Positions 1 to 8,755 of a stretch of 64,000 bases of DNA are shown here, in pieces. Source of the stretch: Lelliottia nimipressuralis (GTDB taxonomy: Bacteria > Pseudomonadota > Gammaproteobacteria > Enterobacterales > Enterobacteriaceae); contig NZ_SOMG01000012.1 of NCBI RefSeq assembly GCF_004402045.1, positions 142,388 through 206,387 on the forward strand, in the 5' to 3' direction. The notes beneath the pieces are model-generated. The model worked only from the letters and a program-made list of their open reading frames with translations. It searched no databases and was not told the DNA's origin. The position numbers and the translations under genes were made by a program. How positions within the stretch are numbered: position 1 is the stretch's first letter; each line of letters starts with the position of its first letter.

Positions 1-65
1 AGGATGTTTTCGATAAGCGCGCAGGCGGTCTGGATCTGTTTTTGTGCACAGGGGAGTACGTTCAT
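1..65 (-). CDS. 5' end of an unidentified gene coupled to the hybrid kinase gene
   Basis: An ATG at 65-63 overlaps the stop codon of the upstream kinase gene in an ATGA arrangement and opens a frame that runs off the left edge. About 21 codons are visible, beginning MNVLPCAQKQIQTAC. This 4-nt overlap is typical of translational coupling, so the gene is probably the next cistron of the kinase operon and may be a signalling partner. Too little is present to assign a family. Confidence 0.45.
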   Translation of the reverse strand, partial: MNVLPCAQKQIQTACALIENI

Positions 66-3000
66 CCTGGCTCTTCGTCTAACGTCAACTGCTGATTAAA
101 TCGGGCCATCTCTTCCAGCACGCGGTTGACGAGGGATTCAATCTCCTGCCAGCTGCGCTCTGCATTACAGGCCGTTTCCAGTTGTTCACAGGCTTTCTGC
201 AGGGCCGTCATGTTCATCATCCGCGCCCCGCCGTTGATACGGTGCGCCATACGGCCCACCTTGTCGCGATTTTTCTGCGCGAGCCACTGCGTCAGCTGGC
301 TGGCATCTTCTTTGTTGACCTCAACCATTTCGGCCTGCAGCGCCCGCGTGGCATCATTCACCAGGTCGGGTTTTGCGCTGCTGGTCGCAAAATAGCGATC
401 CAGCAGCGTCTGGAGTTTCTCCGCCGTCAGCGGTTTTTCCAGATATTCATTCATCCCGGCATCAATACAGCGCTCTGCCGCTTCTGATCCGCTCATCGCC
501 GTCAGACCAAAGACCGGAATCGGCGGCAATCCATTGAGTTGCTCAGTATGGCGGATCTGCTGCGCCAGCTCATAACCGTCCATCTCTGGCATCGTGCAGT
601 CGGTAATAATGACATCATAGCGTTCAGGATTTTGCTGCCACATCGACAGCGCCTCCGCGCCCTGCGTCGCGAGTGACACCCGGTGCCCCCAGGACTCCAG
701 CCGCTGCTGCAGCGCGCGGCGTGCGGGCGGATAGTCATCCACGCCAAGAATATGCAGGCTGCGCGTCTGTTCGACGGGCGGAGGGGTCAATACTTTGCTG
801 GCAGCTGGCTCGGCATTGAAGTGAAGACTCACCACGCAGCCCTCATGGGGTTCACTGTCGATACGCACCTCGGCACCTGCAGCCTGCGCCATATACAGGC
901 ATGCGGGTAAACTGAACCCGGTGTCAGTCCACTCAGATTTCAGCGTCACGTGGTGCGCCCGTCCGGCAATCTCATCCAGCAGATGACCGCCAATGCCCTC
1001 GCCCCGATCGCACACCTCAATGACCAGCGGGATCGTCGTGGTATTCGGCTCTCTGCTGCCCTCATACACCTCAACGTCAATCTCATGACAGTGAGAATGC
1101 TTGATGGCGTTACGCAGCAGGCTGGAGAGGATGCGAATAATCAGCAGCGGATCGGTGGTAAAGCGCTCGGTAGAGAGCTCGATCAGCACGTTCAGGGTGA
1201 TCCCCTTCGCTTCCGCCTGCTGCCGGTAGAGCGCCACCGTACTGTGGATTAACTGCGGCAGGTGCGTGCTGCGCGTCGTTCCGTTCAGCTGCGGGTTATC
1301 GGCACGGAAGACATCGAACATATCGCCGATAAGCGAAAGCAGATTGAGGGAGGATTCCCATATCAGGTTCAGGTTTTCATTATGCTCATGCCGCGCATCC
1401 AGCGCCTGAAGCTCCATCTCCAGCAGGCCGGTGATCACGCTGAGCGGGGTACGCACTTCATGCCCCATCGTCTGCATAAAGGCATTCTTGCTGCCTATCG
1501 CCTGCTCCAGATTACTTTTGGTCTCAGAGAGCTGAGCAATCAACTGCTCTTTTTCGGTGACATCCAGCCAGCCGCCAATCAGGCCGCCAATCTCCCCCTG
1601 GCTGTCGTGCCACGGCACAACCCAGCCCTGCAGGTAGCGCGTCTGGTCGTTTATCGTAAAACTGTCAGACCAGTTCTGCGGTTGCCCATCCTGCAACGCC
1701 TGCTGGTATTTCGCCTCCAGGTTTGCCAGCACCGCCGGTTCGGCAATGTCGATTGCCGTCACCGGCTGCCCCTGGAAGGCATCGCCCGGCTGGCCGATGG
1801 CATCCGCCCAGGCCTGGTTGTAGCGCAGCAGATGGCCGTTGCGATCGCGGACGTAGAGCGCCACGGGCGAGGCGTCGATCAGTGCCTGGGTAAAACGTAA
1901 CTGTTCAGTAAGCTGTTGCTGCAAGACGTTGCCGCGACGCAGCGCGGCGCGCAGATACTGTATCCACAGCCAACACCCTGTCACCACCAGCAGAAGCAAT
2001 ACGCCCCAGACCAGTGAATTGAGTAATGAACTTTGTGCCCAGGTTTCGCTATTGTCGATGGCCGCTTGTCGCCAGTCACCCGCCAGCTGCATCAATGCCT
2101 GCGGTTGCATATCCGCCAGCGCTTTATTGAGAATATTGATCGGCTGGCTGGTGTCGGTTTGCGCGGCAATAACCACATCAATAGGGGGCACGGGCACCGT
2201 CACTGCCAGATGAAAACGGGTGGGATGGTGGCGCGTGACCAGATAGTTAGCGATAAACTGTGGCGCAATCACACCGCGTATCTCGCCTTTTTTCAGCCGC
2301 GCGAGCGCGTCGTCCATATGGGTCAACGGCACCAGTTTGATCGTGGGATACCAGGTTTCCAGCCAGGGGAGCAGCGGATCGTCGGCCATAATCGCCAGCT
2401 TTTCGCCCTTCAACTGGGAAAAATCGTCCGGCCGTTTGATCTCCTGATCCATCACCACCACGACGGGCGTGGTGAGCAATGGTGGGGTTATCGCGCTGGA
2501 CGTTGCGTTTTTTTGCGCCACGTTGACCTGCTGCCTGAGCACCAGCGCATCCGGGTTATCCCGCTTTAACGCATTCAGTTCGTCGTCGCTACCCGCCATC
2601 ATGATGGTGAAGTGAATGTCATACTGCTCGCTAAATTGATTGAGCAAATCGATCACCAGACCCGCAGGCGTTCCGTCTTCCAGAAACGCCAGCGGCCGCT
2701 GGCGATTATCAAGAATGACCTGAATCTGACTATGTTTGCGCAGCCAGTCCTCTTCCTCCTGATCAAGACCCAGCGGGTTCGTCGTGATCACGAAGCTCCG
2801 GTTAAGCCCCCAACTGGTGGTGATACGCAAACGGCTGGCTAACGGGATATGTTTGAACACCGTGTCGATGGCTTCCGCCAGTTGCGGCAACTGGCGATCC
2901 ACCCCAAAACTCATGTTCAGATTGGGCAGTGCCGGGCTGTAGTGCCAGCGTAGCCCCTGAGCCTGATGATACTGAGTGAGATACTCCGCGCTGGCCCGGT

Positions 3001-3619
3001 TAATCCACAGCGCGTCTATCTGCTTAAACGCCAGCGCGCTGACGGCTGAAGGATACCAGGACTGGAAACGGAGCGTGCTGCCGGGATAGTAACGCCGCAG
3101 CGCCGGGCTGGCGTTGGTATCAGTCATCAGGCCGACGGTCTTAGGGCTCTCTTCGGGTGCGTCATCGGCCCGCTCGCGGGTGGTCATTAAGACCGCCTTA
3201 TCCAGCAGCCATGGCGGTGTGGTCACCAGATCGGGGTTTGGCCACAGCTCCGGGTTCCACATCGCTACCATCTGAATGTCATGGCGGCGCAGCGCCTGGA
3301 AGGCATCGCGACTTTGGCTGTAATAGTGGAGTTTGACGTTGACCTTCAGACTATCTTCCAGCAGCGCCAGATAATCAGCCGCAATCCCGTTGAAAATCCC
3401 GTGTTCCATCCCTTCGCTGAGAGGAGGATGCGGCTGTCCCCAGACGCCCACATGAAGCGTCTGATTGTTATTCAACCATTGCTGAACATCATCACTAAAC
3501 TGAACATGCGGCGCATTGACCTGCACGCGGCGTTGCAGAGTCAGTTCCTGGGCCTGAATCTGCCCGATACTGCAAAGCAGTAAAAAAAGGCTAATTAACC
3601 GGGCAGTGATAAAACGCAT
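62..3619 (-). CDS. EvgS/BvgS-type unorthodox hybrid sensor kinase with PAS, receiver and Hpt domains
   Basis: A 1185-residue inner-membrane phosphorelay kinase. A signal peptide covers about residues 1-24. Two periplasmic family 3 solute-binding-like domains follow (about 40-270 and 285-525), then one membrane segment (about 535-560) and a PAS domain (about 575-695). The HisKA domain has the motif MGHEVRTPLS with phospho-accepting His720. The HATPase domain has an N-box NAIKH and a G1 box DRGEGIGG, but its G2 box is poorly conserved. A receiver has Asp1007 (ITDCTMPEMDG), and a C-terminal Hpt domain has His1126 (AHRINGGARM). This is the classical EvgS/BvgS layout with Venus-flytrap input domains. 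The likely output is the LuxR-type regulator at 8756-9442, because no other phosphorylatable regulator lies in the accessory locus; that link is inference. It is divergent from the small secretion-domain gene across a region with palindromic sites. The ligand is unknown. Confidence 0.93.
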   Translation of the reverse strand: MRFITARLISLFLLLCSIGQIQAQELTLQRRVQVNAPHVQFSDDVQQWLNNNQTLHVGVWGQPHPPLSEGMEHGIFNGIAADYLALLEDSLKVNVKLHYYSQSRDAFQALRRHDIQMVAMWNPELWPNPDLVTTPPWLLDKAVLMTTRERADDAPEESPKTVGLMTDTNASPALRRYYPGSTLRFQSWYPSAVSALAFKQIDALWINRASAEYLTQYHQAQGLRWHYSPALPNLNMSFGVDRQLPQLAEAIDTVFKHIPLASRLRITTSWGLNRSFVITTNPLGLDQEEEDWLRKHSQIQVILDNRQRPLAFLEDGTPAGLVIDLLNQFSEQYDIHFTIMMAGSDDELNALKRDNPDALVLRQQVNVAQKNATSSAITPPLLTTPVVVVMDQEIKRPDDFSQLKGEKLAIMADDPLLPWLETWYPTIKLVPLTHMDDALARLKKGEIRGVIAPQFIANYLVTRHHPTRFHLAVTVPVPPIDVVIAAQTDTSQPINILNKALADMQPQALMQLAGDWRQAAIDNSETWAQSSLLNSLVWGVLLLLVVTGCWLWIQYLRAALRRGNVLQQQLTEQLRFTQALIDASPVALYVRDRNGHLLRYNQAWADAIGQPGDAFQGQPVTAIDIAEPAVLANLEAKYQQALQDGQPQNWSDSFTINDQTRYLQGWVVPWHDSQGEIGGLIGGWLDVTEKEQLIAQLSETKSNLEQAIGSKNAFMQTMGHEVRTPLSVITGLLEMELQALDARHEHNENLNLIWESSLNLLSLIGDMFDVFRADNPQLNGTTRSTHLPQLIHSTVALYRQQAEAKGITLNVLIELSTERFTTDPLLIIRILSSLLRNAIKHSHCHEIDVEVYEGSREPNTTTIPLVIEVCDRGEGIGGHLLDEIAGRAHHVTLKSEWTDTGFSLPACLYMAQAAGAEVRIDSEPHEGCVVSLHFNAEPAASKVLTPPPVEQTRSLHILGVDDYPPARRALQQRLESWGHRVSLATQGAEALSMWQQNPERYDVIITDCTMPEMDGYELAQQIRHTEQLNGLPPIPVFGLTAMSGSEAAERCIDAGMNEYLEKPLTAEKLQTLLDRYFATSSAKPDLVNDATRALQAEMVEVNKEDASQLTQWLAQKNRDKVGRMAHRINGGARMMNMTALQKACEQLETACNAERSWQEIESLVNRVLEEMARFNQQLTLDEEPG

Positions 3620-3764
3620 CGTTTGAATCGTTCCCTGAAAGATGAGAGCTGAAAATAGGCAGACGGGTGCAACCTTAATTTTAGCAACCGCGCGTCATTC
3701 TGCATTGTCTGGATACCCGTCATAATTTGAGGGAATTTTAGCAATCGGCGGGCTGGCCGGGATT

Positions 3765-3821
3765 AAGGTCGGTCTTGTTTTTAAAAACTCTCGTCAGAGG
3801 CTTTTTATAAGACCGGACTTA
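3765..3821. promoter_or_regulatory. Two copies of the palindromic operator-like motif
   Basis: The 269-bp gap between the kinase gene and the small plus-strand gene holds AAGGTCGGTCTT (3765-3776) and TAAGACCGGACTTA (3808-3821). Both resemble the perfect palindrome CAAGACCGGTCTTG at 5509-5522. The second copy is about 68 bp upstream of the ATG at 3889 and abuts the 12-mer TTATTGTCCCCT (3819-3830), which recurs at 5478-5489. I infer binding sites for a LuxR-type regulator of this locus. Confidence 0.55.
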
Positions 3822-3888
3822 TTGTCCCCTCTCCCCCAGGAAGGTAAAAACGCAGCAGATTTGCTATGCGTAAACAGGTTCTCAAAAA

Positions 3889-4179
3889 ATGAATAACACA
3901 TTCCCTGCCCTGGTCGAGATTGACCTCGGCGATATTTTAATGCCAGGGGAAGAGTCTCTTTTTATCGACGACGACAGTCAGCTGTTACTGATAAAAGGCA
4001 CACCCGGGCAGCAAGTCAATCTTTGCGAGCTGCTACCCGCAGAATCGGAGCCCGGAGACTGGATGAAAGCCAGAGGCTCCGTCACAGTGGATGGTGTGCA
4101 ATATGAGGTTTATCACCATTCGGGTAATGAGACGGAGCTGCTCGTACAGACAGGTTTAGACGTTGTCCCTCAGACGTGA
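3889..4179 (+). CDS. Small free-standing homologue of the adhesin C-terminal secretion domain
   Basis: This 96-residue protein lacks a Sec signal peptide and membrane segments. It aligns over almost its whole length with the last ~95 residues of both giant adhesins (coding 15684-21431 and 21518-26425). Shared landmarks in order are a GD-L strand, an LF-x-D segment, a KG-x2-G-x2-VNL motif, LLP, a D/EPG-x-W motif, GV-x-Y-x-V/S-Y and LVQ-x-G near the end. In the adhesins this region should carry the type I secretion signal and the fold exported first. Here it is an autonomous gene with its own ATG, convergent with the glycosyltransferase gene and 5 bp from it, and preceded by operator-like palindromes. 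It could be a small exported protein, a competitor or regulator of the exporter, or a domesticated remnant of a third adhesin. The ribosome binding site is weak (AGG about 11 bases upstream). Confidence 0.72.
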   Translation: MNNTFPALVEIDLGDILMPGEESLFIDDDSQLLLIKGTPGQQVNLCELLPAESEPGDWMKARGSVTVDGVQYEVYHHSGNETELLVQTGLDVVPQT

Positions 4180-4184
4180 TCGGG

Positions 4185-5444
4185 CTAAGTGATAACCTCA
4201 ACCTGCACCTCGCCCGCACGAAAACCGTCGGCGAGGAAGAATGGGATAGGCAATCGCCATTGTCCGTCGCGCACCTCCGCCGTATAGTGATAGCTCTCCC
4301 CCTTAATCCGTAGTGTGGCCGCCTGCTTTTCACCGTCGGCTTTCTCACTCGGTCCCGCCAGCACGGTGAACCCGGCGTTACTGCCAACGTGAAAATGTTC
4401 TGCATTCCAGCGAATTGGCGGATGCGCAGGCCAGGGCTGAGCATGATGAAACGCAAAGATCTCATCATGATTCAGAATGCTCTGTCGGACCGTAGGCCAG
4501 AGCGCCACTTTGAGGAAATACTGATCGGTAAAGCGTGCGCTCCCCCGGTAGCCTGCCACAAACTGACGCATCATTCCCTCTACGTTCGGGATCGTGCCGC
4601 CGCAGCCGCCCCACATTCCCGCCAGCAACAGCTCGGTATGGGTGAAGTAGTCGCGCATATGGTGGAAATAAAACGGCGAGCGCAGCCAGGCTTCCACGCA
4701 GACCTGCTCCCGCTCGGAGAGCAGGGAATCGGCGTCACGCACTAAAAAACGCTCGACCTGTGGGTCATCCATCACCAGAAAACGCCACAGGGTTGGGTAG
4801 ATGTGCTTTTCCTGGCTCATATCCACCAGCGCGGCTCCCGCCTGCGCCAGCCGCTGCCAGACGTGCTGCGGCACGGTGTCATCCAGATAGACACGACAGC
4901 GCCAGGCTGGAAACAGCCCGGCGGCGGCCTCAACGTTTTTAATTAAGGTTTCGCAGTAGCGCGGCCGATCGCCATACAGACTGAATGCGATGATGTTCTT
5001 TTCGGGGCGATCTGCCCGGAAAGCCGGCGGTGGCGTCAGGGGCAGCGGCCAGACGGTTCCCTGACGAAAACGCTGGTCAGAAAGGGTCAATGACTCCAGA
5101 CCATAGGCGCGCATTTCATCCTTTTTGCCCATATGGCCGCACAATTCTGCCAGGCCATCGAGCCAGGTTTCTGACGCTTCATGACGGCGGGGCGACTGAT
5201 AAATCTTACGATAGACCTTGTATGCCTTGTCATGTTTTCCCTCACGCATCAGGCTCAGGGCGTAATCGCTCTGCACCGACATATTGTGCGGCAGAACAGC
5301 CAGCGCTTTTTCGCAGCAGCGAGAGGCCGTCGCATAATCCGTCGCGGCCATTGCGTGGCGGTACTGCTCCGCCAGCGCAGTAAATGTCTGACGCATTGCG
5401 TCGTGTTTTGCAGCAGAGGAATGAGGAGGAAAGGATCGGCGCAT
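4185..5444 (-). CDS. TPR-containing putative GT-A-fold glycosyltransferase
   Basis: A 419-residue cytoplasmic protein. Residues about 18-125 form helical TPR-like repeats. Residues about 148-355 resemble a GT-A-like glycosyltransferase family: FSLYGDRPRY near 154, a segment around WRCRVYLDD (181-189), an acidic DxD-type motif RDADS (236-240), HMRD-x-FTH (262-269), an AGMWGG loop (275-280), FTDQYFLK (305-312) and HVGS (352-355). The last ~60 residues look beta-rich. I recognise the pattern from glycosyltransferase-like proteins in polysaccharide loci but cannot state donor or acceptor. Since it sits inside an adhesin/secretion locus and shares the locus palindrome 65 bp upstream of its start, I infer that it may glycosylate the adhesins or another surface product. 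The start at 5444 is preceded only by a weak TGGA; an internal ATG at 5396 has no better site. Confidence 0.68.
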   Translation of the reverse strand: MRRSFPPHSSAAKHDAMRQTFTALAEQYRHAMAATDYATASRCCEKALAVLPHNMSVQSDYALSLMREGKHDKAYKVYRKIYQSPRRHEASETWLDGLAELCGHMGKKDEMRAYGLESLTLSDQRFRQGTVWPLPLTPPPAFRADRPEKNIIAFSLYGDRPRYCETLIKNVEAAAGLFPAWRCRVYLDDTVPQHVWQRLAQAGAALVDMSQEKHIYPTLWRFLVMDDPQVERFLVRDADSLLSEREQVCVEAWLRSPFYFHHMRDYFTHTELLLAGMWGGCGGTIPNVEGMMRQFVAGYRGSARFTDQYFLKVALWPTVRQSILNHDEIFAFHHAQPWPAHPPIRWNAEHFHVGSNAGFTVLAGPSEKADGEKQAATLRIKGESYHYTAEVRDGQWRLPIPFFLADGFRAGEVQVEVIT

Positions 5445-5761
5445 CGTCCAGGCTCAATAATCAAATAAACGTGCGCATTATTGTCCCCTTCGCCTGTAAA
5501 GTAAGCGACAAGACCGGTCTTGATGTTTCCGGCAACCAATGCTGACGTTAGATTTATACCGCAAAAAGCAGGTGAAAATGCACGCTTATATTAGTATTGA
5601 GAGGATAGCGTAGAAATAATAACGTTCCTGACCAGACATTGCGCTTTTTGTTATTAACGATTGCCAGAATAATAACCAAGCCTTGTCTTATAACAATACA
5701 TGTACCGTTTAATCAGAATATCACTTTCAGTACCTTATTCTCAGGAGCGTTATAAAAAGTT
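5445..5761. promoter_or_regulatory. Divergent promoter region between the glycosyltransferase gene and the second hybrid kinase
   Basis: This 317-bp gap has no credible gene. It contains the perfect 14-bp palindrome CAAGACCGGTCTTG (5509-5522), the 12-mer TTATTGTCCCCT (5478-5489) shared with the 3.8-kb gap, and AAGCCTTGTCTT (5678-5689), a weaker match 72 bp upstream of the kinase ATG. It is AT-rich near the kinase start. The only strong Shine-Dalgarno-like AGGAG (5742-5746) is unusually far, 15 bases, from that ATG. Confidence 0.6.
5509..5522. promoter_or_regulatory. Perfect 14-bp palindrome, best copy of the locus motif
   Basis: CAAGACCGGTCTTG is its own reverse complement. It lies 65 bp upstream of the glycosyltransferase start, in a position suited to an activator site. 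Related sequences occur at 3765-3776, 3808-3821, 5678-5689, 14551-14564, 26541-26567 and 27481-27492, nearly all upstream of genes of the adhesin locus. Confidence 0.6.
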
Positions 5762-8704
5762 ATGCGCCACTACCTTCGTCGTTTTTTGCTTCTGGTTCTA
5801 TTTTTACTCGTGATGCCATCGGCGCACAGCGAAGAATATAAGATTCTGATGCGCACCCCTATTGAGGGCATGAGTCGATTGCCGCTCAGCGCGGAGCAGG
5901 CAACGCTGCTGAAGCACAGGCAAAATTTGACGGTGGGTATCACACGCTATGACGCGCCCCCCTTTGGTATGCGCAATATGCGCCATGAATATGAGGGGCT
6001 GAGCGCTGACTATCTCGGCCTGGTGTCCTGGCAGCTTAATCTGCCAGTGCAGGTCAACATGTACGATTCACCGGAAGAGCTGTGGCAGGCGCTCGCGCGC
6101 GGAGATATCGATCTTATTCCGTCGGTCGCCGCCTTCGAGGCGAATGACGCGTTTGTTTTCTCCACGCCTTATGCCAGCGACAAACCCGTGCTGGGTATTA
6201 ATGACAGAGACACCCAGCCGCTGGCGGAAGATCTTGCCAATACGGATGTGGCGATGGTCAGAGACTACCTGCCGCTTGCGCAGGTGAAAGCGGCGTATCC
6301 CAACGCGCGTTTTCGTCTGTTTGACAGCTACCAGGAAGCGCTCAGCGCCGTGGCCTTTGGGCAGTCACGCGCCTATCTGGGCAACAGCTATTCGCTGAGC
6401 CGAAATTATCTCAACAATATACACATCGAACGTTTCTCGCGCCTGCCCAACCGTGAAGTCGGTTTCGCGCTCAGCCAGAGTAACCCGCAGCTTAACCAGC
6501 TGATCAACGCAACCATTCGTGCCGTACCGGAAGAGGAAAAGCTGGATCTCTATCGCCGCTGGCAGCCCGATCGTGTCGATATTGCACAGGGAACCAAGTC
6601 CCTGGATTTTACCGACCAGGAGAAAGCGTGGATCGCGCGTCATCCTGACGTGAGCGTGTTGATCTACAGCCAGGATAATGCCGCACCGGTCTCTTTTATT
6701 GATAACAAGGGTGTGCTGCGCGGGGTCGTGGCGGATCTCTTTTCCGTGGTGTCACTGCGTACCGGGTTGCGCTTTCGTTTTGAGACCGGCGATACCACAG
6801 ATGACCTGATTGCTAAGGTCAACCATGGACAGGCAGATATGCTCGCGTCGGTAACGCCAAGCGAAGCGCGCCAGGATCAGATCCTCTTTACGCGCCCCTA
6901 CTTACGCAGCGCGTTTTCTCTCGCCACATCGACCTCGCGCAACGATATTCACACCCTGGCCGACCTGCGCGGCAAGCGCCTGGCGCTGGTAAAAAATATT
7001 GGCGTCGAACGCCTGATACGCGAACGTTACCCGGAAATCAAAATTGTACATGTCGGCAATGAGTCGCAGCTGCTTTCGAGCGTCACCAATGGAGATGCTG
7101 ATGCCGCCGTCGGTATTCTGGTGATGACGGATTATCAGATCTATACCAACTTCCAGGATAAGCTGAAGGTGGTTGCTATCGTTGGCGATTCACCGGTCTG
7201 GGTCTCCTTTGGCGTAGGGCTGGCAAGTCCGGAGCTACAGAGCATTCTGGATAAAGTGTTGCTGAGTATCTCTCCTATTGAGCTGGAAAATCTGGCGAAC
7301 CGCTGGCGACCCAACGAGCTGGTGGTGGTCGACAGCTTCTGGTATCGCTATCGCGAGGTGCTGATCGCTACCGGCGTCTTCAGCGGCGTACTGGTGCTGT
7401 TGGCGCTGGGCTGGGCGCTCTATTTACGTCGGCAGATTGTGCGTAAAGCGGCACTGCGCAGGCAGCTGAACGAGCAGCTCACCCAGCTGCGCGAGATGCT
7501 CACGGAACGTGAGTCGCTGCTGGCGGAGCTGAGCGAGGCGAAAGATCGCGCCGAAGATTCCAACCGGGCAAAATCGGTGTTCCTGTCAACCATGAGTCAT
7601 GAGATCCGCACCCCGATGAACGCGATCATCGGCATGCTGGACATCGTCCTGAAAAAAGGACGCCATGGCGAACACGATCTTCAGGCGCTGGAAGTGGCTT
7701 ACGACTCGGCAGAAGGTCTGGTGGGGTTGATTGGCGATATTCTGGATATCTCCCGGATCGAGGGCGGGCATCTCGATTTCAACCCGGAACCCGTGCAGTT
7801 CGGAAAACTCATCGACAACATGATGCGGGTGTTCCAGGGCGTGGCGATTGAAAAGAATATCCAGCTGAATAAAGTCTTCCCGACGGACGCGCTGTATGAG
7901 GTTTATGCCGACCCGCTGCGTATCAAGCAGGTGCTCTCCAACCTGCTGAGCAACGCCATTAAGTTTACCGACCGCGGCAGCGTGACGCTGACCTTATCGC
8001 AGCGTGAGGAGCCCGGCACCGATAACATTCAGTTTGTTATTGAGGTACAGGACAGCGGGATTGGTATTGACGCCAGCCAGCAGGCCGCGCTCTTTAAGCC
8101 GTTCAGCCAGGCGGACAATCGCCGGGCGGGAACCGGCCTTGGGTTATATATCAGCCGTACCATCTGTGAAAGCATGAATGGCACGCTCACGCTCGCCAGT
8201 GAAAAACATGTTGGTACCACCGTCAGGGCGACCTTCTCCCTGCCTAAAGTCACCCGTGTCGTTACGCCATGTGCCCAGCCTGATGAGGAAGATGAAAAGT
8301 TACCGGTGCTTAACGTGCTGGTGGTGGATGACAATCCGGCAAACCGGATCCTGCTGGCCAAACAGCTGGCCTGGCTGGGACAGCACGCGCATCTGGCTTC
8401 CGGCGGCGATGAGGCACTCAAAATCTGGGCTGATACCGCGTTTGATGTGGTCATCACCGACTGCAATATGCCGGGCATCAACGGCTATCAGCTGACGGGC
8501 ATGATGCGTAACGCCGAGCGTGAGCAAGGTCGGGCCCCCACCTGGATTATCGGGTTTACTGCCAATGCGATGCATGAGATTACGGAGCGGTGTTTGCAGG
8601 CGGGAATGAATGATTGTCTGTTTAAGCCGTGCTCGATTAGCGATCTCGCGACGGCGCTGCGCAACAGTACTTCTACGCTTGCACGGGCCTACAAAGAAGA
8701 GTAG
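5762..8704 (+). CDS. EvgS-type hybrid sensor kinase without Hpt domain
   Basis: A 980-residue inner-membrane sensor. A signal peptide (about 1-23) precedes two periplasmic solute-binding-like domains (about 50-265 and 285-515), one membrane segment (about 530-555) and a coiled-coil linker. HisKA has MSHEIRTPMN with His613. HATPase boxes are intact: NLLSNAIKFT, DSGIGID and GTGLGLYIS. A receiver has VVDDNPANR and Asp900 (ITDCNMPGING). Unlike the other kinase of this locus it has no PAS domain and stops after the receiver, with no Hpt. In EvgS-like relays phosphate passes His-Asp-His-Asp, so this kinase would need an Hpt in trans, for example that of the protein encoded at 62-3619, or act directly on the regulator. 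Convergent with the response-regulator gene, separated by a REP element. Confidence 0.93.
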   Translation: MRHYLRRFLLLVLFLLVMPSAHSEEYKILMRTPIEGMSRLPLSAEQATLLKHRQNLTVGITRYDAPPFGMRNMRHEYEGLSADYLGLVSWQLNLPVQVNMYDSPEELWQALARGDIDLIPSVAAFEANDAFVFSTPYASDKPVLGINDRDTQPLAEDLANTDVAMVRDYLPLAQVKAAYPNARFRLFDSYQEALSAVAFGQSRAYLGNSYSLSRNYLNNIHIERFSRLPNREVGFALSQSNPQLNQLINATIRAVPEEEKLDLYRRWQPDRVDIAQGTKSLDFTDQEKAWIARHPDVSVLIYSQDNAAPVSFIDNKGVLRGVVADLFSVVSLRTGLRFRFETGDTTDDLIAKVNHGQADMLASVTPSEARQDQILFTRPYLRSAFSLATSTSRNDIHTLADLRGKRLALVKNIGVERLIRERYPEIKIVHVGNESQLLSSVTNGDADAAVGILVMTDYQIYTNFQDKLKVVAIVGDSPVWVSFGVGLASPELQSILDKVLLSISPIELENLANRWRPNELVVVDSFWYRYREVLIATGVFSGVLVLLALGWALYLRRQIVRKAALRRQLNEQLTQLREMLTERESLLAELSEAKDRAEDSNRAKSVFLSTMSHEIRTPMNAIIGMLDIVLKKGRHGEHDLQALEVAYDSAEGLVGLIGDILDISRIEGGHLDFNPEPVQFGKLIDNMMRVFQGVAIEKNIQLNKVFPTDALYEVYADPLRIKQVLSNLLSNAIKFTDRGSVTLTLSQREEPGTDNIQFVIEVQDSGIGIDASQQAALFKPFSQADNRRAGTGLGLYISRTICESMNGTLTLASEKHVGTTVRATFSLPKVTRVVTPCAQPDEEDEKLPVLNVLVVDDNPANRILLAKQLAWLGQHAHLASGGDEALKIWADTAFDVVITDCNMPGINGYQLTGMMRNAEREQGRAPTWIIGFTANAMHEITERCLQAGMNDCLFKPCSISDLATALRNSTSTLARAYKEE

Positions 8705-8731
8705 GCCGGGTAAGCGCAGCGCCACCCGGCA
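8702..8731. repeat. REP-type palindromic element
   Basis: TAGGCCGGGTAAGCGCAGCG followed by CCACCCGGCA matches the enterobacterial REP consensus and folds into a stem. It fills the gap between the convergent kinase and response-regulator genes, where it may end transcription or protect mRNA. Similar copies are at 14612-14711 and 37103-37159. Confidence 0.85.
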
Positions 8732-8755
8732 AGAAAAGCGGCTCTCAGTGGAGAG

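Noticed and set aside
3620..3888. Remnant coding sequence of a third adhesin upstream of the small secretion-domain gene
   Set aside because: The region is AT-rich, has no Ig-like coding in any frame and carries promoter-type palindromes instead.
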